This document shows positions 7,945 to 17,000 of a DNA stretch of 64,000 nucleotides, piece by piece. The notes under the pieces were generated by a model. That model ran no database searches. It was not told the DNA's origin and saw only the letters and a program-made list of their open reading frames with translations. The translations under genes were made by a program, and so were the position numbers. Origin of the DNA: a bacterium (lineage in GTDB: Bacteria > Actinomycetota > Thermoleophilia > Miltoncostaeales > Miltoncostaeaceae). Each line of letters opens with the position of its first letter. The first letter of the stretch is position 1. Location of the stretch: the NCBI GenBank assembly GCA_029977205.1, contig JAPOLI010000002.1, positions 29,093-93,092 of the forward strand, written 5' to 3'.

Positions 7945-8640
7945 GTGTCACGCAAGGGGTGGTTGATCGGCGGAGCGGTGGTCATCGTGGTCGCCGTGGT
8001 CGTCGCGCTGATCGTGGTCAGCGTCTCGGGTGGCGACTCCTCTGGAGACGCATCCTCTCCTGCCGAGACCAAGGGCGGCACCGAGGTGGCGGCCCTCGTC
8101 AAGGGGCTCCCGCAGGCCGACTTCGCCATCGGGAAGCCCGGCGCGCCGGTGACCGTGCGTGAGTTCATCGACCCCCAGTGCCCAGTGTGCAAGGCCGCGA
8201 GCGAGAAGACCATCCCCGGGATCATCAACGGTCCCGTCAAGGATGGAACCGCCCGACTGATCATCGAGCCGCTGACGTTCATCGGATCCGACTCGTCGAG
8301 CGGGGCCCTCGCCATCGCGGCGGCCGCCCAGCAGGACAGGGGCTTCGCCTACACCGAGGTGCTCTACGCCAACCAGGGTCAGGAGAACTCAGGATGGGCG
8401 ACCGACGAGGTGCTTACCGGGATCGCTGCGGCGACGCCTGACCTCGACGTCGAGGCCTGGAAGACCGCCAGGACGGGTGACGCGGCGGCAAACGCGGTGT
8501 TCGCGTCCAGCGACCGCGGAACGGCCGCGGGCGTGTCGGCCACGCCGACCTTCGTGGTCAGCGGCCCCGGCGGCACCAAGGTGATCACCGGCGCAGTGGA
8601 GTCCTCCGAGGTCAACAGCGCAATCGAGGCCGTCAGCTGA
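7945..8640 (+). CDS. Membrane-anchored DsbA-like thioredoxin-fold oxidoreductase
   Basis: 231 residues. One N-terminal membrane helix (residues about 5-30) anchors an extracytoplasmic thioredoxin-like domain with the active site CPVC in REFIDPQCPVCKAASE and the cis-Pro loop GVSATPTFVVSG. It probably oxidises thiols in secreted proteins. GTG at 7945 was chosen because GAGGAG lies 8 bases upstream; a GTG at 7930 would add five residues. The next gene is a VKOR homologue whose start overlaps this stop, a common pairing in actinobacteria where VKOR replaces DsbB to reoxidise DsbA. Confidence 0.88.
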   Translation: MSRKGWLIGGAVVIVVAVVVALIVVSVSGGDSSGDASSPAETKGGTEVAALVKGLPQADFAIGKPGAPVTVREFIDPQCPVCKAASEKTIPGIINGPVKDGTARLIIEPLTFIGSDSSSGALAIAAAAQQDRGFAYTEVLYANQGQENSGWATDEVLTGIAAATPDLDVEAWKTARTGDAAANAVFASSDRGTAAGVSATPTFVVSGPGGTKVITGAVESSEVNSAIEAVS

Positions 8641-9107
8641 CGCTGCTCCGCCTTCGCATCGCGCAGGGCGTCCTCGCCCTGCTCGGGCTGGGCATCACGG
8701 GGTACCTGTCGTGGGAGCGCCTGAGCGGCGGATCGCCTGCATGCGTGATCGGCGGGGGCTGCGCCACCGTGCAGAACTCCGACTACGCGCAAATCGCGGG
8801 CGTATCGCTCTCCTACCTGGGGTTCATCACCTACGCCGTCATGCTCGTGTCGGCGCTGCTTCCCGGCTTTCTCGGGAGACTCCTCGGCCTGATCACGGGA
8901 GTCGGCGGCGTGCTGTTCTCTCTCTGGCTGCTCTACGCCGAGCTATTCCTCATCGAGGCGATATGCCCCTGGTGCATGGCCAGCCTCGTGGTGATGATCC
9001 TCGCCCTCGCGGTCGGGATCTGGCGGATCATCGCGGCAGGCGACCTGCGCTCCGATGACGGCGCGCCGCCGGACGGCATGGACCGGGCCGGCGCCGCGGG
9101 GACTTAG
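8637..9107 (+). CDS. Vitamin K epoxide reductase (VKOR) family protein
   Basis: Integral membrane quinone-linked thiol oxidase, the likely electron acceptor for the DsbA-like protein just upstream. About 156 residues. All four redox cysteines are visible: the loop pair C-x5-C in SPACVIGGGCATVQNS and the CPWC centre in EAICPWCMASL. The family-essential first helix and first loop cysteine lie upstream of the first GTG (8745), and the frame holds no ATG, GTG or TTG before them, so I place the start at the CTG at 8637, which overlaps the dsbA stop as CTGA. A start inside the upstream gene would be the alternative. Confidence 0.82.
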   Translation: MTLLRLRIAQGVLALLGLGITGYLSWERLSGGSPACVIGGGCATVQNSDYAQIAGVSLSYLGFITYAVMLVSALLPGFLGRLLGLITGVGGVLFSLWLLYAELFLIEAICPWCMASLVVMILALAVGIWRIIAAGDLRSDDGAPPDGMDRAGAAGT

Positions 9108-9289
9108 TCCCCGCCCCGCCGCTGGATCGACCGGAGCAGGAACCACAGCACGACGAGCACGACCGCGGCCGTCCCGGCCACTGCGAGTTGCCCCATCGCG
9201 AGCCCGACGATCACCCCGATGAACGCGATGCCCGTGAGCACGAGCATGCCGATGGCCACGCCGCGGCTGGGCTTTCCGTCGTCTGACAC
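9104..9289 (-). CDS. Small two-helix membrane protein
   Basis: 61 residues with hydrophilic ends and two predicted membrane helices (residues about 12-32 and 36-52), the last followed by LRSIQRRGGD. Function unknown. GTG start with TACGGT 6 bases upstream. Its stop overlaps the VKOR stop on the other strand by four bases (TTAG). Confidence 0.6.
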   Translation of the reverse strand: MSDDGKPSRGVAIGMLVLTGIAFIGVIVGLAMGQLAVAGTAAVVLVVLWFLLRSIQRRGGD

Positions 9290-9295
9290 ACCCCC

Positions 9296-9301
9296 ACCGT
9301 A
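9296..9301 (-). promoter_or_regulatory. Candidate leaderless -10 box for the small membrane protein
   Basis: TACGGT, 6 bases before the GTG at 9289. Confidence 0.4.
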
Positions 9302-9327
9302 ACCGTCCCGCCGTCAGGTGGCGCGGC

Positions 9328-9333
9328 TAACGT
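9328..9333 (+). promoter_or_regulatory. Candidate leaderless -10 box for the secreted wall-hydrolase-like gene
   Basis: TAACGT, 7 bases before the GTG at 9341; it favours 9341 over the in-frame GTG at 9332, which lies within the box. Confidence 0.45.
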
Positions 9334-9340
9334 GCCCGGC

Positions 9341-10459
9341 GTGTCGACGCCACGCTTCGCCCGCATCGCCTCCGGAGCCCTCGTCGCAGGCGGGGTCGCC
9401 CTCCTCCTGGCGTCCGGTGGATCGGCCGAGGGGTGGGCCAACACCCTCCGGTGCACGCCGCAGGCGGACGCCCAGGCCATTGACGTACAGCTGTCCGTGG
9501 CCGGGAGCCCACTCGCCGGCCAGGGCGCCGCCTTCGTGCGCGAGGGGATCGCCAACGACATCGACCCGCGCGTCCTCGTCGCCATCGCCGCGCAGGAGAC
9601 GATGCTCATGACCTACGGGCCGGCACAGGAGATCAACAACCCGTTCGGCCTCGGTCCCGACATCGCCTTCGCCACGCCTGGGGACGCCATCGCGCGGGCC
9701 GCGAGCACCCTCAACCGCTACGCGGCCGACGGGCTGGTCACCCTTCCGCAGATCGGCGCCCGCTGGGCACCCGTGGGGGCGAGCAACGACCCGCAGGGCC
9801 TGAACGGCGGGTGGGCCGCCGGGGTCGGCGCGTTCCTCGCGCGGCTCGGTGGCGATCCATACCGCCCCGTGCAGGCATCCGCGCAGGACCCGACGCCGGT
9901 GTGCGCTCCGGCGGGCACCACGGCGGCGCCCTCGCCTGACTACACATGGGTCACGCCGCACGTGATCCCCGCGGTCACTCCCACCGACGGCCCCGGCGTC
10001 GTCGTGGTCTGGGGCGGGCAGGCGCCCGTGCCCAGCGGATCGACAATCGCCGATGGCGCCGACCCGCGCACCGGGCGGACCGCAGTCCTCGAGGGCTTTG
10101 CGTTCCCCGTCGCCGCCCCCAAGGGATCTCCGGTCTCCTACCAGCCCTCCGGCCAGGGCCCCGTGGTCATCACGTCGGCGCCGGGTGCGCGTGTCGTCGC
10201 GCCGATCTCGGGCACGTTGCGCGTCGCTGCGGGACGCGCGGCTGCAGCAGGCGTGGGCTTCTGGGTCGTGGCCCCCGGACGCGACCGCGTCGGGCTCGGT
10301 CCGCTGATGTCGTATGAGCCGGGTATCGCCGCGGGCGTCCCGGTGGCGGCGGGCCAGCCGCTCGGGCGGGCGACGGGCTCGACCACCATCGCCTGGCAGC
10401 GTGATGGCGTGGCCGTCGGGATCCAGCCGATGCTCGCCGCCACCCGACCGTCCGACTGA
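9341..10459 (+). CDS. Secreted cell-wall hydrolase-like protein with degenerate M23-like C-terminus
   Basis: 372 residues. An N-terminal signal-like helix (RIASGALVAGGVALLLASGG) is followed by a lysozyme or glucosaminidase-like region with GIANDIDPRVLVAIAAQET and NNPFGLGPDIAF, containing the Glu expected of such hydrolases. A Pro/Thr-rich linker leads to a C-terminal region with the rhythm of an M23 beta domain (VVAPISGTLRVAAG, GVGFWVVAPG, YEPGIAAGVPVAAGQPLG) but without the metal-binding His residues. It could bind or cut peptidoglycan. Domain assignment is by eye, so the exact family is uncertain. Confidence 0.55.
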   Translation: MSTPRFARIASGALVAGGVALLLASGGSAEGWANTLRCTPQADAQAIDVQLSVAGSPLAGQGAAFVREGIANDIDPRVLVAIAAQETMLMTYGPAQEINNPFGLGPDIAFATPGDAIARAASTLNRYAADGLVTLPQIGARWAPVGASNDPQGLNGGWAAGVGAFLARLGGDPYRPVQASAQDPTPVCAPAGTTAAPSPDYTWVTPHVIPAVTPTDGPGVVVVWGGQAPVPSGSTIADGADPRTGRTAVLEGFAFPVAAPKGSPVSYQPSGQGPVVITSAPGARVVAPISGTLRVAAGRAAAAGVGFWVVAPGRDRVGLGPLMSYEPGIAAGVPVAAGQPLGRATGSTTIAWQRDGVAVGIQPMLAATRPSD

Positions 10460-10476
10460 CCAGGCTCACCGCGGGG

Positions 10477-10482
10477 TAACCT
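10477..10482 (+). promoter_or_regulatory. Candidate -10 box for the zinc-type reductase operon
   Basis: TAACCT 33 bases before the GTG at 10516; transcription from it would give a short leader containing the AAGGAG ribosome site at 10505-10510. Confidence 0.35.
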
Positions 10483-10515
10483 CCGCAACTCAGGCCGGTC
10501 GAAGAAGGAGTGGCA

Positions 10516-11523
10516 GTGAAGGCGATCCGCATGAACGAGCCCGGAGGGCCCGAGGTCCTCGTCCTCGAGGACGTCCCCGACCTCGCCCCGGGCGCCGGGG
10601 AGGTCGTGGTGGACCTCAAGGCCGCCGCCCTCAACCGGCGGGATGTGTTCGTGCGCAAGGGAGTCGCGAAGGTGCCTCTCCCCCTCACCCCCGGGTCGGA
10701 TGGAGCCGGCGTGGTGAGCGCCGTCGGCGCGGGCGTCGCCGGGGCAGCGGAGGGGGACGAGGTCATCATCCTCCCGTCCCTCGCCTGGGGCGACGATCAA
10801 CGGTTCCCGGGCCCGCGCTTCCGCATCCTTGGGGGGCCCGACCAGGGCACGTATGCCCAGCAGATCGTGATCCCCGCCGAGAACGTATTCCCGAAGCCCG
10901 AGCGCCTCTCGTGGCACGAGGCAGCCGCGCTTCCCCTCGCCGGGCTCACCGCGTGGCGCGCGCTCTTCAGCCGTGCGCGCGTGCAGCCGGGCGAGACCGT
11001 CCTGGTGATCGGCATCGGAGGCGGTGTCGCCACCTTCGCCCTGCATCTGGCAAAGGCCGCGGGGTGCAGGGTGGTGGTGACCTCATCCTCAGACGAGAAG
11101 CTGGAGAAGGCCGCCGCACTCGGCGCCGACGTCGGCGTGAACTACGCGACTGCCGGTGACGAGTGGCCCGCCGCCGTGAAGGAGGCCAACGGCGGCGGGG
11201 TGGACGCGGTGATCGACTCCGTGGGATCCACCTGGGCCGGCAGCGTCGACTCCTGCGCGCCCGGCGGACGCGTGGTGGTGTTCGGCGGCACGGGCGGAGC
11301 CAAGGTGGAGATGATGGTCCGGCCCGTCACGCTCGGACAGGTGAGCATCCTCGGCACCACAATGGGGAGCCCCGCCGAGTTCGGCCAGCTGCTCTCCGCC
11401 GTGGACACCCAGTCATGGGTTCCGGTCATCGACAGCGTGCGGCCGCTCGCCGAGGCCGCCGCCGCGCACGAGCGCGAGGAGGCCGGCGCGCACTTCGGGA
11501 AGCTCGTGCTGGACTGCGCGTGA
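10516..11523 (+). CDS. Zinc-type alcohol dehydrogenase / quinone oxidoreductase-like (MDR family)
   Basis: 335 residues. N-terminal GroES-like fold (MKAIRMNEPGGPEVLVLEDV, GSDGAGVVSAVG) and Rossmann domain (GETVLVIGIGGGVATFALHLAK) with a nucleotide-binding strand ending VVTSSSDEK. The zinc-binding Cys and His residues of alcohol dehydrogenases are not evident, which places it nearer the NADPH quinone oxidoreductase group. I chose GTG 10516, five bases after GAAGGAG, over GTG 10510. The next gene overlaps by four bases (GTGA). Substrate cannot be told from sequence. Confidence 0.82.
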   Translation: MKAIRMNEPGGPEVLVLEDVPDLAPGAGEVVVDLKAAALNRRDVFVRKGVAKVPLPLTPGSDGAGVVSAVGAGVAGAAEGDEVIILPSLAWGDDQRFPGPRFRILGGPDQGTYAQQIVIPAENVFPKPERLSWHEAAALPLAGLTAWRALFSRARVQPGETVLVIGIGGGVATFALHLAKAAGCRVVVTSSSDEKLEKAAALGADVGVNYATAGDEWPAAVKEANGGGVDAVIDSVGSTWAGSVDSCAPGGRVVVFGGTGGAKVEMMVRPVTLGQVSILGTTMGSPAEFGQLLSAVDTQSWVPVIDSVRPLAEAAAAHEREEAGAHFGKLVLDCA

Positions 11524-11915
11524 CCGACGCCGCACCGCCCAGCCTGCAGGAACGACTTCGTCCGATCTGCGCCATCATCGGGGCGATCGGTGCCGTGCTC
11601 AGCGTGCTCGCCGCCTTCGTCGCCATCGAGGCGTTCTCTCTCGGCGGGATCTTCTACACGTTCAGCTACCACTCGGGTGGCTGGGCCGGGGCCGTGGCAT
11701 TCCTCATGGCGCTCATGACCGTGGGCGGCGCCATCGTGGTGCGCCGCTCGCCCGCGCTGGGATCCACGCTGCTGTACGTGGGTGGCTGCGGGGGCTTCCT
11801 CGCCTGCGGGGGGATCTGGCTCATCCCCGGCCTCGTCACGCTGGTGGCGGCGAACCTCGCGCTCTGGGCCATCACGGACCCCTTCGCGGACCAGCCTGCC
11901 GGCGCACGCTCCTGA
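11520..11915 (+). CDS. Small integral membrane protein
   Basis: 131 residues with four hydrophobic segments: around 17-35 (CAIIGAIGAVLSVLAAFVAI), 50-68, 80-95 and 98-115. No recognised family. GTG start overlaps the reductase stop, so the two are probably co-translated. Ends 13 bases before the M42 peptidase gene. Confidence 0.65.
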   Translation: MTDAAPPSLQERLRPICAIIGAIGAVLSVLAAFVAIEAFSLGGIFYTFSYHSGGWAGAVAFLMALMTVGGAIVVRRSPALGSTLLYVGGCGGFLACGGIWLIPGLVTLVAANLALWAITDPFADQPAGARS

Positions 11916-11928
11916 TCGGACGCGGCTG

Positions 11929-12969
11929 ATGGATCTCCCGCTCCTTCGCCAGTTGTGCGAGGCCTCTGGCCCACCCGGCGCCGAGGACCGCGTGCGCGCC
12001 CTCGTGCGCGAGCGCCTCGCGGCAGTGGCCGACCGCGTGGACGACCTCGCGATGGGGTGCATCGACGGGGTCCGCGCACCCGATGGCGAGGCCGCGGGCC
12101 GCCTCATGCTCGCCGCCCACATGGACGAGATCGGCCTCATGGTCACGCACGTCGATGATCGTGGCTTCGTGAAGTTCATCCCCCTCGGCGGCTGGGATGC
12201 CCGCACCCTGGTCGGCCAGCGCGTGCTGGTGCACGGGCGACGTGACCTGGTCGGCATCGTCGGCAGCACCCCCGTGCACCTCCTGGATGAGGCCGCCCGA
12301 AGCAAGGCGCCGAAGATGGAGGACCTCACGATCGACCTCGGCCTGCCGGGCGAGCAGGCGCAGGAACTCGTCCGGGCGGGCGACGTCGCCAGCCGCGTGC
12401 GCGACCTCGCGGAGGTGGGCGACCTGGTCTCCGGCAAGGCACTCGACGACCGGGTGGGCGTCTACGTGATGCTCGAGGGGCTACGTGCCGCAGGGCCCTC
12501 GCCCATGGAGGTCCATGCGACGGCCACGGCCCAGGAAGAGGTGGGTTTGCGCGGCGCGCGCACCGCCGCGCACCGGATCGCGCCGGACATCGCGGTGGCC
12601 ATCGACACGTGCCCGGCCGACGACGGTCCCGGCACCCCATCCAGTGGTCCTTCCACGCGCCTCGGAGAGGGCGCGGCGATCCGCGTGATGGACGCCAGCG
12701 CCATCGGGCACCGCGGACTGGTCGATCTCCTCATCGCGCTCGCCGAGGAGCGCGACATCCCCCACCAGCTCCACGTGTCGAACAAGGGCGGCACCGATAC
12801 GGCCAGCCTGCAGCTTTCAGGTCGCGGCGCGATCGCCGGCTGCATCTCGATCCCCACGCGCTACGTGCATACGAGCGTGGAGGCGTGCCACCCCGACGAC
12901 ATCGATGCGGCGGTCGCCCTCACCGCCGCGCTCATCGAGCAGGCGCATCGACTACTCGCCCCCGCGTAG
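11929..12969 (+). CDS. M42 family metallo-aminopeptidase
   Basis: 346 residues; relatives are dodecameric TET-type aminopeptidases or deblocking peptidases. Di-metal ligands are all present: His in LAAHMDEIGLMV, Asp in GKALDDRVG, the Glu pair in TAQEEVGLRGA, Asp in VAIDTCPADD and His in RYVHTSVEACHPDD. Start at ATG 11929 (MDLPLLRQLCEASGPPGAED) is family-typical. Third gene of a probable operon with the reductase and membrane protein; convergent with the rhomboid gene three bases away. Confidence 0.93.
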   Translation: MDLPLLRQLCEASGPPGAEDRVRALVRERLAAVADRVDDLAMGCIDGVRAPDGEAAGRLMLAAHMDEIGLMVTHVDDRGFVKFIPLGGWDARTLVGQRVLVHGRRDLVGIVGSTPVHLLDEAARSKAPKMEDLTIDLGLPGEQAQELVRAGDVASRVRDLAEVGDLVSGKALDDRVGVYVMLEGLRAAGPSPMEVHATATAQEEVGLRGARTAAHRIAPDIAVAIDTCPADDGPGTPSSGPSTRLGEGAAIRVMDASAIGHRGLVDLLIALAEERDIPHQLHVSNKGGTDTASLQLSGRGAIAGCISIPTRYVHTSVEACHPDDIDAAVALTAALIEQAHRLLAPA

Positions 12970-12972
12970 GGG

Positions 12973-13839
12973 TTACGCCACGAGCACGGCGATGGCGAAC
13001 CCGCCCACGATGACGGCGATCATGCCGCCGATCACGGCCGGCGCCATCCTCCCGTAGGCCATGTGGCCGCGGCCGAATGCGGACAGCGCGATCGCGGCGA
13101 GGAAGCCCCCGACGAGGCCCCCGAGATGCCCCCCGATGGATATCCCGGGGATGACGAACGTGATGGCGAGGTTCAGCAGGAGGAAGATCCCGACGCTCGA
13201 GCCCAGGAGGGCGATGCCCTGCTGGCGCTCGAGGACCAGCAGGGCGGCCATGAGCCCGTAGATCCCTCCGGAGGCGCCGACCGTGAGGGCGTCGGGTGCG
13301 AGGAGCAGGGCGCCGGCAGCGCCCCAGACGACGCTCGACAGGTAGATGGCGCCGAACCTGAGCGTGCCGGCATAGCGCTCCAGCGCACCCCCGAGCCACC
13401 ACAGGACGATCATGTTGAACAGCAGGTGGATCAGCCCCGCGTGGACGAACGCGGACGTGATGATCCTGTACCACTGCCCGTCGGCCACGAATGGGCCGTA
13501 GAGCCCGAGGTCAACGGCGATGCCGCTGTTGGCACCGGAGATGCCCACTCCCTGCGCGAGCGTGACGATCGCGATCGCCACGCACAGCGCGATGAGCCCC
13601 ACCGTGAGCGGCGCGCCGCCGGTGCGCATCCCGAGGTCAAGTCGACGTGTGCGACTCGCAACCGACCCGGGGCGCGGCCCGCCCGCGCAGTCAGGGCACT
13701 TCATGCCCACGGCCGCAACGCGCGCGCAATCCGGGCAGATCGGCGTGCCGCAGGTGGAGCACGAAATAAGGGTCTCGCGGTCCGGATGCCAGCGGCATCG
13801 GGCCTCAGCGGTCCCGGTATCGGCGATCGGCTCTGCCAC
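12973..13839 (-). CDS. Rhomboid family intramembrane serine protease with N-terminal zinc finger
   Basis: 288 residues. An N-terminal cytosolic zinc-ribbon-like segment with several Cys and His (CRWHPDRETLISCSTCGTP, CPDCARVAAVGMKCPDC) precedes six or seven membrane helices. Catalytic Ser lies in TVGASGGIYGLMAALL and the catalytic His in ISIGGHLGGLVGGF; the helix-2 motif HLLFNMIVLWWLGGALE is clear. I chose the GTG at 13839, preceded by TACCAT at 8 bases; the frame extends to 14085 but that part is not family-like. This layout (B-box-like finger plus rhomboid) is common in actinobacteria. Substrates unknown. Confidence 0.9.
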   Translation of the reverse strand: MAEPIADTGTAEARCRWHPDRETLISCSTCGTPICPDCARVAAVGMKCPDCAGGPRPGSVASRTRRLDLGMRTGGAPLTVGLIALCVAIAIVTLAQGVGISGANSGIAVDLGLYGPFVADGQWYRIITSAFVHAGLIHLLFNMIVLWWLGGALERYAGTLRFGAIYLSSVVWGAAGALLLAPDALTVGASGGIYGLMAALLVLERQQGIALLGSSVGIFLLLNLAITFVIPGISIGGHLGGLVGGFLAAIALSAFGRGHMAYGRMAPAVIGGMIAVIVGGFAIAVLVA

Positions 13840-13847
13840 GCGAAACC

Positions 13848-13853
13848 ATGGTA
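13848..13853 (-). promoter_or_regulatory. Candidate leaderless -10 box for the rhomboid gene
   Basis: TACCAT, 8 bases before the GTG at 13839. Confidence 0.5.
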
Positions 13854-13912
13854 TCCCGCTTTCTGCCGTGCGATAGGCCGATCGGTGCACGCATGCCGGG
13901 TCATGCGGCCCG

Positions 13913-13941
13913 TTGACAGGGGGCAGCGCGACGGCTTCACT
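13913..13941 (+). promoter_or_regulatory. Candidate promoter of gltB
   Basis: TTGACA at 13913-13918, then 17 bases, then TTCACT at 13936-13941. This is the only near-consensus -35 box noticed in the window. It would give gltB a leader of about 60 bases, in keeping with its Shine-Dalgarno-type start. Confidence 0.4.
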
Positions 13942-14009
13942 ACCCGTTCCGCCCGTGCGCGACCGCCCGTGCGCGGCCGGTCGATTGTTCGCCACACGAG
14001 AGGCTCTCC

Positions 14010-17000
14010 TTGACGACGCCTGCGCCGTTTGCCCACACGCCACCGCCGGGACTCCCCGAGCTGACGGAGCATGACGCCTGCGCACTCGCCGCCTTCGCCA
14101 CCCGCGACGGCGCGCCGAGCCGCGACATCATCGAGCGCGCGCTGCTGGGCCTCGACATGATGGTGCACCGGGCGGGTAGCGTGGACGGCGAGGGCGACGG
14201 CTCCGGCCTCCAGGTCGACATCCCACGCCCCCTCTGGGCTGCACGCCTGGCGGCGGAGGGGCTTGACCCCGCGGCGGCGCACGACCGGCGGTTCGTGGTG
14301 GCGCACGTGTTCTTCGAGGGGACCGCGGAGGCGGACGACGAGCTGCCCCGGCTGATCGACATCGCTCGCCTGCACGGCTTCGAGGTGCTCATCAGCCGCG
14401 AGGGCGAGATCGACCACTCGGCGCTCGGCCCGCGCGCCGCGGAGAACCCACCCGTCTTCTGGCAGCTCGCGCTCACGGCCGGTGACGCCGACACCGCATC
14501 ACGCGACTGCTACCGCGCCATGGTCGCGATCGAGCAGGAGCTCACGTGCCACGTGGCCTCGTTCTCCGCCAACGACTGCGTGTACAAGGTGCTCGGCCAG
14601 CCGATGGTGCTGCCGGCGTTCTTCCCCGAACTCGCCGATCCGTCGTTCGGCTCGGCGCGCGTCATCGCGCATAACCGCTACTCCACGAACACCTATCCGA
14701 CCTTCAGCAGGGTCCAGCCCTTCGCGATCCTCGGCCACAACGGCGAGATCAACACCATCGCGCAGTTGCGTGAGCAGTGCCGCCAGCTGGGCCTCCCGGT
14801 CACGCGCGACGGATCGGACTCGCAGGACCTCAACCGCCTGCTCGAGGGCCTGATCTTCGAGAAGGGGCTCTCGCTCATCGAGGCCGTGGAGTTCGCGCTG
14901 CCGCCCATCCTCGGCGAGGTGCACCGCCTGCCCGCCGACCTGCAGGACCTCTACGTGCACTACCGCGAGGCGTGGGGTCCCTATGCCCAGGGACCCGTCG
15001 CCCTTGCGGCGCGCGCGTACGACGAGATGGTGTTCTCGGTCGACGCCCTCGGGCTGCGCCCGCTGTGGTGGGTCGAGACCGACGACATCTACGTCGCATC
15101 GTCAGAGCCCGGCATCGTGCCGGTGCACGAGCTGACGGCTGACCCCCGCCCCCTCGCGCCGGGCGAGAAGATCGCCCTCATCGCCGACGAGGCGGGCGTT
15201 CCGCAGGTCCTCTCCTACCCGGAGGTGCAGCGCGAGGTCCATGTCCGTGCCAGCGCGCGCGGCGGTCTTCCGGGGGCCGAGGCACGGGCCCGCCTTGCAG
15301 GTGGACTCGAGCCCGTGCGCGATGGCGCGGACATCCCCCACCACGATGAGGGCGCAGACGTTCCCCTCGACGCACTCCTCGCCTCGGCCGGGTGGATCGA
15401 CAGCGACAAGCAGCAGGTGCAGTTCCACGCCGACCGTGGAGCCGAGCCCATTGGGTCCCTCGGCTGGGATGGCCCGCTCGGTCCGCTCTCGCCCGTACCC
15501 CTTCCCGTGTCGGACTTCCTGCAGGAGACGGTCGCGGTGGTGACCAACCCGGCCATCGACCGGGAGCGCGAGGTCGAGCACTTCTCGACGCGCGTCGTGC
15601 TCGGACGCCGCCCGCCCATCGAGGGCGTGGAGCCCACCCCGCCGCAGCGCTGTGAGCTGCGCATGCCCGTCATCCTCGGCGCCATGCGCCCCGGGGTCGA
15701 GGTGAGCCTGCCCGAGCTTCGCCGCGTGGCGGCCGGCCAGGGCGTGGCAGTGATGGAGGATGTCGTCGGCGCCTGGGGCGACCGCTACGCGCGCCTGCCC
15801 CTGCACTTCCCCGCAGACGCCACCACGCGCGACCACGTGGACCTGCTGTGCGAGCGCGCGGTCGACGCCGTCACCGCCGGTGCCGAGATCCTCGTCCTCG
15901 AGGACCGCCTCGCCACCGCGCAGGAGCGCGTCATGGACCCGCACCTGGCCGTTGCGGCTGTCGACAAGGTGCTCCGCGAGGCGCACGACGCCGATGGCGT
16001 CGCACTGCGCCGCCGCGTCAGCATCGTGCTGAAGGCCGCGGGGATCCGGAACGTCCACGACGTCATGGTCGCCGTCGGCTTCGGCGCCGATGCCCTGTGC
16101 CCCTACGCCATGCTCGAGCAGGCCGTGGACGGCTCCCCGGAGCCGGAGGCCGCCGCCGGCCGCCTGCTCGAGGGCCTGCAGAAGGGCATGGAGAAGGTCC
16201 TCTCGACACTCGGCATCCATGAGATCCGCGGGTACGGACGCCTCGTCTCCGCGATTGGCGTCGCCCCGGAAGTGCTTGACCGCCTGGGAATTCCCGGCTT
16301 CTGCGCCTCGGAGGGCCGCGGTCTTGACTTCGCCCGCCTCGACGTGCTGGCCGAGCAGGGGCGCATGATCCGCGCCGGCGAGGAAAGCCCGGGCAAGGTC
16401 AAGCTGCCGCGCATGTACCCGAAGGTGTGGAAGGCGCTCGCGCGCGTAGCCAACTCAGAGCGCGGCTACGACGAGTTCGCGGAGACCTGCCAGGCGCTCG
16501 AGGACGAGCAGCCGGTGGCGCTCCGCCACGCGATCGGCATCCAGTTGGCACCCGACGCCGATCGCCTCCCCGCTTCGGGCGTGTCCAGTGGCGTCGGCGA
16601 TCAGGACCTCCCCTTCGTGATCTCATCGATGTCCTTCGGCAGCCAGGGCGAGACCCCGTTCCGGGCATACGCCGAGGCGGCCTACCGGGCGAACATGCTC
16701 TGCATGAACGGCGAGGGCGGCGAGATCCGCGACATGTACGGCAAGTACCCCAAGAACCGTGGCGTGCAGATCGCGTCCGGCAGGTTCGGGGTGTCGTCGC
16801 TGCTCATGAACGCCTGCGAGTGGATCGAGATCAAGATCGGCCAGGGCGCCAAGCCCGGCGAGGGCGGGCACCTGCCCGGATCAAAGGTCACCGAGGCCAT
16901 CGCCGCTGCGCGCAACGCCACGGTGGGGTCCGACCTGATCAGTCCGTCGAACAACCACGACCTGTACTCGATCGAGGACCTCGCGCAGCTCATCGACGAG

